Below are positions 56,962 through 64,000 of a DNA stretch of 64,000 nucleotides, in pieces. Made by a program: the position numbers and the translations under genes. This DNA is from Acidimicrobiaceae bacterium (lineage in GTDB: Bacteria; Actinomycetota; Acidimicrobiia; Acidimicrobiales; RAAP-2), in NCBI GenBank assembly GCA_027306755.1, contig DAHUZE010000102.1:1-64000 (forward strand), read 5' to 3'. A model generated the notes under the pieces. The model worked only from the letters and a program-made list of their open reading frames with translations. It had not been told where the DNA came from and searched no databases. The first letter of the stretch is position 1. Each line of letters begins with the position of its first letter.

Positions 56962-57635
56962 CAGGACCCGCTCCCCGCGCCGGGGCCGCTCTGCAGTGCC
57001 GCCTCCCGCTCCGCCTGCTCCTTGGCCTCCCGGGCCCGCACCGCCTGTGCCTCGGCCATCGCCGCCCGCTCGGCGGCCACCCGTCCCCGGTCGGCCCGGA
57101 GCCCGCCGTTGCGGCGCACCCGCACGAGCGTCCCGTGCGGGGGGATGTCGTCCGCCCGCCGCCCGGCCCGCAGGTCGTCGACCAGCTGGTCGAACGCCTG
57201 GGGGGTGAGGCCGCCCACGTAGCGGTGGTTGACCGTGACGCACGGCGTCCGGTCACAGTCCGCCAGGCACTCGGCGTCCTCCAGGGTGACCATGCCGTCC
57301 GCGGTCGTGCCTCCGGGGCGGATGCCGAGCGTCGCCTGGGCGTGGGCCAGCAGCTCCTCGGCTCCACCCAGCAGGCAGGCGATGTTGGTGCAGATCGACA
57401 CCAGGTAGCGGCCCACCGGTCCGGTGTGCAGCATGTCGTAGAAGCTGGCGGTGCCCCGCACCTCGGCCGGCGTGACGCCTACCAGCTCGGCGATCTCCTC
57501 CATGGCGTCGGGCTGGAGCCAGCCATCCTGTTCCTGGGCCAGGTGGCACAGTGGGATCAGGGCCGAGCGGGGCTCGGGGTACAGCGCGACGAGGGCGCGG
57601 GCCCTCTCGGCCATGTCGGGCCGGAACCGGCTCAC
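56961..57635 (-). CDS. nuoE: NADH-quinone oxidoreductase subunit E
   Basis: GTASFYDMLHTGPVGRYLVSICTNIACLLGGAEELL, ECLADCDRTPCVTVNHRYVGGLTP. Confidence 0.95.
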   Translation of the reverse strand: MSRFRPDMAERARALVALYPEPRSALIPLCHLAQEQDGWLQPDAMEEIAELVGVTPAEVRGTASFYDMLHTGPVGRYLVSICTNIACLLGGAEELLAHAQATLGIRPGGTTADGMVTLEDAECLADCDRTPCVTVNHRYVGGLTPQAFDQLVDDLRAGRRADDIPPHGTLVRVRRNGGLRADRGRVAAERAAMAEAQAVRAREAKEQAEREAALQSGPGAGSGS

Positions 57636-58993
57636 CGGTCGACCTCGCCCATGACGGGGTCCACCGAGGAGATGATGGCGACGGCGTCCGCGAGGAGCCC
57701 GCCGCGCAGCAGCGCGGGCACGGCCTGCAGGTTGACGAAACTGGGTCCCCGGATGTGCATCCGGTACGGCTTGGACGTGCCGTCGGACACGAGGTAGCAG
57801 CCGATCTCCCCGCGCGGCGACTCGATCGCCACGTACACCTCGCCCTCGGGGACCCGGAAACCCTCGGTGAAGATCTTGAAGTGGTGGATCAGCGCTTCCA
57901 TGGACTCGTCGATGCGGGCACGGGGGGGCGGCGTGACCTTGCGGTCCTGGACCCGGTAGTCGCCCGGCGGCATGCGGCCGGCGATCTGGCGGACCAGCTT
58001 GACCGACTCCCGGATCTCGTTGAGGCGGATGGCGTAGCGGTCGAAGTTGTCCCCGTAGGTGCCCACGATCACGTCGAAGTCGAGCTGGTCGTACTCCAGG
58101 TAGGGCATGGTCCGGCGGAGGTCCCAGGCCACGCCGGTCGACCACAGGATCGGCCCGGTGACCGACAGGGCGATCGCCTCCTCCGCCGACATGGCGCCCA
58201 CACCCTCCATGCGGTCCCGGAAGATGGGCTGCCCGGTCAGGAGCTCGTCGTACTCGTACGTCCGGCGCAGGATCGTGTCGCAGATGACCTCCACATCGTC
58301 CTCCCAGCCGTCGGGGAGGTCGGCGGCCACGCCGCCGGGCCGGATGTAGTTGTGGTTCATCCGAAGGCCGGTGACCTTCTCCCAGAAGGCGAGGATCATC
58401 TCGCGCTCGCGGAAGCCGTAGATCATCATGGAGGTGGAGCCCAGGTCCATGCCGTTGGTGGCCATCCACATGAGGTGCGACGACATGCGCTGCAGCTCCG
58501 ACATGAGCATGCGGATCCACGTGGCGCGCGGCGGGATCTCCACGTCCAGCAAGGCCTCGGTGGCCAGCGCGAACACCAGCTCGTTGGTGAGCGGGGACAG
58601 GTAGTCCATGCGGGTGACGTTGGTGCCGCCCTGGACGTAGGTCAGCTCCTCGCCCGTCTTCTCCATGCCGGTGTGCAGGTACCCGATGACCGGCTTGGTC
58701 CGCAGCACCGTCTCGCCGTCGAGCTCCAGCATCAGGCGCAGCACCCCGTGGGTGGACGGGTGCTGGGGACCCATGTTGATGATCATGGTCTCGTCGGAGG
58801 ACCGCTCGACGTCGATGTCCCCGGCGTCCAGCACGCCTCCCTCGGGGATGCGCAGCACCGCCCCCACCTCGCGACCCAGCTCCGCCGCCGAGGTGGTGGC
58901 CCGGGGCGCCAGCTCCTGCGCGCCCTCGGACGTCTCGGCGGACGCGAAGCGCTGGGCACGGCGGATGCCGTCGGCGGGATGCCCTTCGCTCAT
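57632..58993 (-). CDS. nuoD: NADH-quinone oxidoreductase subunit D
   Basis: NMGPQHPSTHGVLRLMLELDGETV, GYLHTGMEKTGEELTY, C-terminal DPVMGEVDR. Confidence 0.97.
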   Translation of the reverse strand: MSEGHPADGIRRAQRFASAETSEGAQELAPRATTSAAELGREVGAVLRIPEGGVLDAGDIDVERSSDETMIINMGPQHPSTHGVLRLMLELDGETVLRTKPVIGYLHTGMEKTGEELTYVQGGTNVTRMDYLSPLTNELVFALATEALLDVEIPPRATWIRMLMSELQRMSSHLMWMATNGMDLGSTSMMIYGFREREMILAFWEKVTGLRMNHNYIRPGGVAADLPDGWEDDVEVICDTILRRTYEYDELLTGQPIFRDRMEGVGAMSAEEAIALSVTGPILWSTGVAWDLRRTMPYLEYDQLDFDVIVGTYGDNFDRYAIRLNEIRESVKLVRQIAGRMPPGDYRVQDRKVTPPPRARIDESMEALIHHFKIFTEGFRVPEGEVYVAIESPRGEIGCYLVSDGTSKPYRMHIRGPSFVNLQAVPALLRGGLLADAVAIISSVDPVMGEVDR

Positions 58994-59544
58994 CTAGGCC
59001 CCGGGGCTTCTTTGAACTGGACCGGCACCCGGCCGACGCCGTAGTCCTTGCGCAGCGGGTGGCCCTCCCAGTCCTCGGGCATGAGGATGCGGGTCAGGTC
59101 CGGATGGCCGGGGAAGCGGATGCCGAAGAGGTCGAACACCTCGCGCTCCATGGCCTCCACTCCGGGGTAGAGATCCCACAGGGTGTCCAGCTCCGGGAGC
59201 TCGGCCGGCACCTGCACCCGGACACGGACCCGGCGGCGGCGGGCAATCGAGAGCAGGTTGACCACGACCTCGAACCGCTCCGCCCCCACCCCCGGCGGCA
59301 GGGCGCGGCCGGGATGGCTGAGGTAGTCCACCGCGGTGAGATCGCTCAGCTGCTCGAAGCCGGAGGCCTTGTACTCCCCGCCCAGCTGGTGGTAGCTCGC
59401 CCGGGGGGGGAAAGCCACCTCCTCGGTCCACCGTCCCGGAGCCCTGGGCACCTCGGGCATGCCCGAGCCGCCCGGCGCACCGGCGGCCTGCTCCGATCCG
59501 GCGGCCCCGGAGGGTCCCGCCGGCGTCGGCTCGGTGGCGCTCAT
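58990..59544 (-). CDS. nuoC: NADH-quinone oxidoreductase subunit C
   Basis: [36 protein letters not shown]. Confidence 0.95.
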   Translation of the reverse strand: MSATEPTPAGPSGAAGSEQAAGAPGGSGMPEVPRAPGRWTEEVAFPPRASYHQLGGEYKASGFEQLSDLTAVDYLSHPGRALPPGVGAERFEVVVNLLSIARRRRVRVRVQVPAELPELDTLWDLYPGVEAMEREVFDLFGIRFPGHPDLTRILMPEDWEGHPLRKDYGVGRVPVQFKEAPGPR

Positions 59545-60104
59545 CGCGGCGTGGCGACGCGGACCGCGTCCGGCGCTTCGGGCACCCACCCGGCGAGCTG
59601 CTCGCCGCGGGACGTCCGGGCCAGGCGGTCGGGAGGGCGGGTGATCGCACCGGTGCGGATCTTCTCGTGCAGCGTGAGGATCGAGTGGAGCAGGGTCTCG
59701 GGGGAGGGGGGGCAGCCCGGGGCGTAGACGTCCACGGGCACGACCTGGTCCACACCCTGGACGATGGCGTAGTTGTTGAACATGCCGCCCGTCGAGGCGC
59801 ACACGCCCATCGAGATGACCCACTTGGGCTCCATCATCTGGTCGTAGACCTGCCGGAGCACCGGGGCCATCTTCTGCGAGACCCGTCCGGCCACGATCAT
59901 GAGGTCGGCCTGGCGGGGGGAGGCCCGGAACACCTCCATGCCGAGCCGGCTGATGTCGAAGTCCGCCGCGCCTACCGCCATCATCTCGATGGCGCAACAG
60001 GCGAGCCCGAAGGTGGCCGGCCAGACGCTGTTGCGCCGTGCCCACTTGACCAGGTCCTCGAGCCGTCCGGTCAGGAAATTGTGCTGGAGGTCCTCGAGAC
60101 CCAT
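59541..60104 (-). CDS. nuoB: NADH-quinone oxidoreductase subunit B
   Basis: [50 protein letters not shown]. Confidence 0.97.
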   Translation of the reverse strand: MGLEDLQHNFLTGRLEDLVKWARRNSVWPATFGLACCAIEMMAVGAADFDISRLGMEVFRASPRQADLMIVAGRVSQKMAPVLRQVYDQMMEPKWVISMGVCASTGGMFNNYAIVQGVDQVVPVDVYAPGCPPSPETLLHSILTLHEKIRTGAITRPPDRLARTSRGEQLAGWVPEAPDAVRVATPR

Positions 60105-60128
60105 CGCTGCGACCCGCCTACACGTTCC

Positions 60129-60581
60129 CTAGGCCGCCCGATCGGGGGCGGGCGCGTCCGACGACACGCGGGCGATGGTGGAGTCGGTCGTCCGGGCGGG
60201 CACGCCGGGCTCCAGCCGGCGGCCGGGCCCCCACTGCAGCGCCCCGTTGCTCACCAGGTAGAGGAACGCGACGAGAACCACGGCGGCAAAGACGAGCACC
60301 TCCACGAGCCCGAAGACCCGTAGCTGCCGGAACACGACGGCCCACGGGTACAGGAAGACGACCTCGATGTCGAAGATGATGAAGATCATCGCCACGAGGT
60401 AGAAGCGGACGGGGAAGCGGGACGGTGGCTCCCGGTCCGGGACGATCCCGCACTCGTAGGGGGCCACCTTCTGCGCCGTCGGCCTCGCCCGGGGTGCCAG
60501 CAGCTTGGATGCGCCGAACGAGAGCGCTGCGAACAGCGCTCCGAGCACCATAAGAAGGAAGATCGGGAGGTACTGGTCCAC
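60129..60581 (-). CDS. nuoA: NADH-quinone oxidoreductase subunit A
   Basis: [41 protein letters not shown]. Confidence 0.96.
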   Translation of the reverse strand: MDQYLPIFLLMVLGALFAALSFGASKLLAPRARPTAQKVAPYECGIVPDREPPSRFPVRFYLVAMIFIIFDIEVVFLYPWAVVFRQLRVFGLVEVLVFAAVVLVAFLYLVSNGALQWGPGRRLEPGVPARTTDSTIARVSSDAPAPDRAA

Positions 60582-60727
60582 GACGTCGACGTTCTAGCAC
60601 GGGCCACTTCGCGGGGGCACATCCGCCGCGGCGCCTGCAACGCCACCTGCGACGACGGTTGCAGCGGGGGTCGGGCACGGGCGGCGCCGGCGGCGGGCGC
60701 CCGACGGGGCGCGCCTACGATCCGGGG

Positions 60728-62164
60728 ATGACCCCCGCCGACGCTCCCTCCCCGCCGGGCACCGGGCGGCGACGCCGGAAGGCCCCGCGCGTCCACGACG
60801 TCCTGGTGGTGGGGGCCGGCCCGTCGGGGTCCTCCTGCGCCTTCTGGCTGGCCGACGCTGGGTGGGACGTGGCGGTGGTGGAGAAGAAGCAGTTCCCGCG
60901 CGAGAAGACGTGCGGGGACGGGCTCACCCCCCGGGCCGTACGGCAGCTGGCCGACATGGGACTCGAAGAACCGCTCCAGGGTGCCCACCGCTACGAGGGG
61001 CTGCGGTCCTGCGGATGGGGCCAGGTGCTGGAGATGAGCTGGCCCAGCCATCCGGTCTTCCCCTCCTACGGCTACACCATCACCCGGCACGACCTGGACG
61101 GCCTGGTCGCCGAGCGGGCGACCAAGGCCGGCGCGACCGTGCACCAGCACACCGAGGCCATGGCCCCGCTCCTGGACGGCGGTGCGGCCTCGGGCGGTGC
61201 GGCCTCGGGCGGCGCGGACGATGGAGCACCTGAAAGTGCCGAGCCGGGGAGGGGTGCCGAGCCGGGGAGGGGTGCCGGCCGCGCCCAGCTGCCCCGGTGC
61301 CACGGCGCAGTGGTGCGCGACATGGACAGCGGCGAGACCCGGGAGATCCGGGCCCGCTACGTGGTGGTGGCCGACGGCTCCAACTCGCGCTTCGGCCGCG
61401 CCCTGGGGACGATCCGGCAGAAGGGATACCCGCTGGGGATGGCCTTGCGCGGCTACTACCGCTCGCCCCGTCACGACGACACCTACATCGAGTCCCATCT
61501 GGACATCCGGGACGCGTCGGGCGATGCGGTGCCGGGCTACGGCTGGATCTTCCCGCTCGGCGACGGCCGGGTGAACGTGGGCGTCGGCCTCCTCTCGACC
61601 GATCAGCGCTGGAAAGGGGTCAACACCTCCAGCCTGATGGACGCCTTCGTGGCCGGCGCACCCAGGAGCTGGGGCCTGTCCGCCGATACCAGGCTCGGGC
61701 CGCCCACCGGCGGCAAGCTGCCCATGAGCATGGCCGTGGGACCGCACACCGGCGAGAACGTGCTGCTCGTCGGAGACGCCGGCGGGTCGATCAACCCGTT
61801 CAACGGCGAGGGGATCTCCTACGCCTACGAGACCGGCCGCCTGGCCGCGGCGTTCCTGGGCGCCGCCCTCTCCGGGGAGGGCCCGGGGGCCCTGCACCGC
61901 TACGACCGCCATCTGGCGGAGGCCTATGGCGACTACTACCGCCTGGGGCGTGCGTTCGTGCGGCTCATCTCCAACCCGGCCACCATGCACTGGTGCGTGT
62001 CACTCGGTATGCACTCGGCACCCGTGATGAAGGAGCTGCTCCGCCTCATGGCCAACCTGATGCGCCCCGACGCGCCGGGCGCGGCCGAGCTCGGCTACGA
62101 CGTCTTGCTGCGACTTGCCCGCTCCATGCCCCGCGAGCTGGCCGCCACCCTGCTCTCCTCCTGA
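60728..62164 (+). CDS. Geranylgeranyl reductase-family FAD-dependent oxidoreductase (possibly menaquinone isoprenoid reductase)
   Basis: HDVLVVGAGPSGSSCAFWLADAGWDVAVVEKKQFPREKTCGDGLTPRAVRQL, GDAGGSINPFNGEGISYAYETGRLAA. Confidence 0.88.
   Translation: MTPADAPSPPGTGRRRRKAPRVHDVLVVGAGPSGSSCAFWLADAGWDVAVVEKKQFPREKTCGDGLTPRAVRQLADMGLEEPLQGAHRYEGLRSCGWGQVLEMSWPSHPVFPSYGYTITRHDLDGLVAERATKAGATVHQHTEAMAPLLDGGAASGGAASGGADDGAPESAEPGRGAEPGRGAGRAQLPRCHGAVVRDMDSGETREIRARYVVVADGSNSRFGRALGTIRQKGYPLGMALRGYYRSPRHDDTYIESHLDIRDASGDAVPGYGWIFPLGDGRVNVGVGLLSTDQRWKGVNTSSLMDAFVAGAPRSWGLSADTRLGPPTGGKLPMSMAVGPHTGENVLLVGDAGGSINPFNGEGISYAYETGRLAAAFLGAALSGEGPGALHRYDRHLAEAYGDYYRLGRAFVRLISNPATMHWCVSLGMHSAPVMKELLRLMANLMRPDAPGAAELGYDVLLRLARSMPRELAATLLSS
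61189..61273 (+). repeat. Short in-frame tandem repeats: 15-bp ggcggtgcggcctcg unit, then an exact 18-bp pair gccgagccggggaggggt at 61238-61273
   Basis: Direct reading; encodes GGAASGGAASGGA...AEPGRGAEPGRGAG. Confidence 0.85.
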
Positions 62165-62210
62165 GGATCGGGGCTCCCTGCTGCCCTCCTGAGGATCCCG
62201 GGCCGGAGGA

Positions 62211-63560
62211 TCAGCGCGCCGCCGAGGCGGCCACCTCCTCTTCCAAGGTGGCTGCCAGTGCTCGGGTGACACTCTGGGGGAAACCGGTGGTGCTGAAGCT
62301 CACGAGGGTCGACTCCACCCGGAGCCCGGTAACGAAGACGAACCCGAGCTGGACGCTCGTCGCCTCCCCCCGCACGTCCAGCGGGAGCTCCAGCACCAGC
62401 CCGGTGGCCCGGATCCCCGCCCATCGGGGAAGCGGGACGGCGCGGATGCTGGCTTTTCCCGCGGTGACGCCCGAGGGCGCCTGCGACGCGGCCGACCGGG
62501 CCAGCTCGGCACCAACCGCGGACCCGAAGCACGCTGCGAACCCGGGGCGCTGGAGCTGGACGACGGCCCGGCGGACCGGGCCGGCTGTGGCATAGACGGT
62601 GGTTATCGAGGCCACCTGCATGGCGGCCCCGGTGGCGGGCCCGGCGAACGTTCCCGAGGAGGAGCTGGCCAGCGGCACGGGCCCGGCGGACACGAAGGGG
62701 ACCGAGGCGGTGCCGACCCCCAGGCACCGTGAGTAGCGGGCGGTGGTGGCGCCTGGCGCGGTCGTGGCAGCACCAGACGACGCACCGGAGGCATTCAGGA
62801 GCCCGCTCAAGGGCCCGGACGCTGTTGGGGCCGCCGTCCATCCCGCCGGCAGGTCGGCGCGGCGCAGCGCGACGGCGCGGGCCACCGTGCGGGCGGCGGT
62901 GACGGCGGCGGAGCGGTGCGACCCGCGCGTCCGCGTCCCCCCCGGTCCGGGGGGTACGTGGATGGACGATGCCATCAGGAGCGCGGCCCCTACCAGGACC
63001 AGGGTCAGGACGGCGAGCCACGCGACCGTGACCGCCAGCGAGCGATCGGCGCGGGCCCGGCGCCTTGCCGCCGCCCTCCCGGCCCGGGCCGGCAGTGGCG
63101 GCAATGCCGGGGAGTGCCCGGCCCGAGCGGGCGCGGGGGCCGAGGCGGGCGCGGGGGGGGCCTCCCTGGCGGGGGCGGGGGCGGGGGAAGTGGCGGCGCC
63201 GGCCACGGGACCCGGCACGCGGGTGGAGAGCAGGTGGTCGACGGCGACCGCCCGAACCGGCGGCATCTGCTCCCGTGGGACGAGCCAGCGGACCAGGTGA
63301 CCGGCAACCGAGGCCGAGACGGCAACCGCTGGCGCCCCGTCGTCCAGAAGTCCGCTCTCGCCGCAGCGGGCCCAGCCGACCGAGGGCCAGGGGACGAACG
63401 TCGGAGGACCCGATGGGGCGGTGACGGTGAGGCCCTCTGCTCCGACAGCCAGAGCCACGCCCGCCACCACGGTGGCCGGGCCCCGTGTGCCGGTCAGCTC
63501 CATCGTGACGCCCGTCAGGACCAGGCCGCCGGCACCGCCGCTCGAGGAGGGCGCGGTCAC
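62211..63560 (-). CDS. Hypothetical protein with one central TM segment and Pro/Ala-rich linker
   Basis: VTVAWLAVLTLVLVGAALLMASS TM; globular C-terminal half with no family I recognise. Confidence 0.7.
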   Translation of the reverse strand: MTAPSSSGGAGGLVLTGVTMELTGTRGPATVVAGVALAVGAEGLTVTAPSGPPTFVPWPSVGWARCGESGLLDDGAPAVAVSASVAGHLVRWLVPREQMPPVRAVAVDHLLSTRVPGPVAGAATSPAPAPAREAPPAPASAPAPARAGHSPALPPLPARAGRAAARRRARADRSLAVTVAWLAVLTLVLVGAALLMASSIHVPPGPGGTRTRGSHRSAAVTAARTVARAVALRRADLPAGWTAAPTASGPLSGLLNASGASSGAATTAPGATTARYSRCLGVGTASVPFVSAGPVPLASSSSGTFAGPATGAAMQVASITTVYATAGPVRRAVVQLQRPGFAACFGSAVGAELARSAASQAPSGVTAGKASIRAVPLPRWAGIRATGLVLELPLDVRGEATSVQLGFVFVTGLRVESTLVSFSTTGFPQSVTRALAATLEEEVAASAAR

Positions 63561-63622
63561 CGCACCATCGTACGGCGCGGCATCCCCCGTTCCGCAGATG
63601 GTTCGAACGGGACGGGACGGTC

Positions 63623-64000
63623 CTACCCGAGGCCGGAGGCGACCTCGGCCGCGGCGTCGGCCGCCACCTGGACGGCTCTCGCCAGCTCCCGGTCGCCATG
63701 GGCGAAGCCGGGGAAGAGCACCTCGTAGGGACCAGGCGCCAGGGCCACGCCTCGGCGGAGCATGGCGTGGAACAGACGGGCGTACACGCCGTTGGTGGCC
63801 AGCACGCGGGCGCCTTCGTAGTCCGACGGCAGCTCGACCGGAGGCCCCGGCGGCCCGACGAAGAGGCCGACCAGGGGGCCGACGGACCCGGTGGCCGCCT
63901 GCAGCCCACCGTCAGTCACCGCGGCGGCCAGCGAGACGGCGAACGACCCCGCACGCGCCTCCAGCTCTTCGTAGTGGCGGGCGGACACGAGCTCGAGCAC
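63623..64000 (-). CDS. hemL: Glutamate-1-semialdehyde 2,1-aminomutase, C-terminal part (runs off the right edge)
   Basis: NGVYARLFHAMLRRGVALAPGPYEVLFPGFAHGDRELARAVQVA matches the HemL C-terminus. Confidence 0.85.
   Translation of the reverse strand: MLELVSARHYEELEARAGSFAVSLAAAVTDGGLQAATGSVGPLVGLFVGPPGPPVELPSDYEGARVLATNGVYARLFHAMLRRGVALAPGPYEVLFPGFAHGDRELARAVQVAADAAAEVASGLG

Noticed and set aside
1-64000. Mobile element, prophage, toxin-antitoxin or defence island
   Set aside because: No transposase, integrase, restriction, Cas, Abi or phage structural motifs seen; every sizeable interval is explained by housekeeping or transport genes.
1-64000. tRNA or rRNA genes
   Set aside because: Intergenic gaps are mostly under 170 bp and none shows a recognisable cloverleaf or rRNA sequence by eye; tRNAscan-SE and Infernal would be decisive.

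Overview
A 64 kb, GC-rich, gene-dense actinobacterial core-chromosome window. The lineage is probably an Acidimicrobiia-like deep branch, but that is inferred from gene content and style, not proven. From left to right I read: a partial lysA-like gene; a TetR regulator divergent from a livF-G-H-M-K-type ABC importer, followed by an acyl-CoA ligase and a KAS III-like enzyme; an ABC-F ATPase; an Ada/AlkA-Ogt alkylation repair pair; an RR-HK-SCO6745-like-DUF2510 four-gene cluster; a dehydrogenase; an ABC exporter pair; a GH1-like protein; a crotonase; tatA; ctaC-D-F; an MFS/TetR/MFS module; ctaE-qcrC-A-B on the minus strand; a HelD-like ATPase; hemE-hemH-hemG; lnt; a HAD phosphatase; a complete 14-gene nuoA-N operon on the minus strand; a geranylgeranyl-reductase-family gene divergent from nuoA; a membrane protein; and a partial hemL. 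I found no CRISPR array, rRNA, tRNA, transposase, prophage or recognisable defence island. The strongest second-look items are: (1) a GH1-family protein that has lost both catalytic glutamates; (2) an apolipoprotein N-acyltransferase with Ser at the catalytic Cys position; (3) a cytochrome c oxidase in which the acidic Mg-site ligands of both subunit I and subunit II are replaced; (4) paired 19-bp TetR-type palindromes at the liv/ligase locus, plus a perfect TetR operator at the MFS locus; (5) a recurring TANNNT/TACGAT-N6-9-start arrangement suggesting widespread leaderless transcription; (6) a KAS III-like enzyme with His at the catalytic Asn position. None of these amounts to a clearly new multi-gene system.
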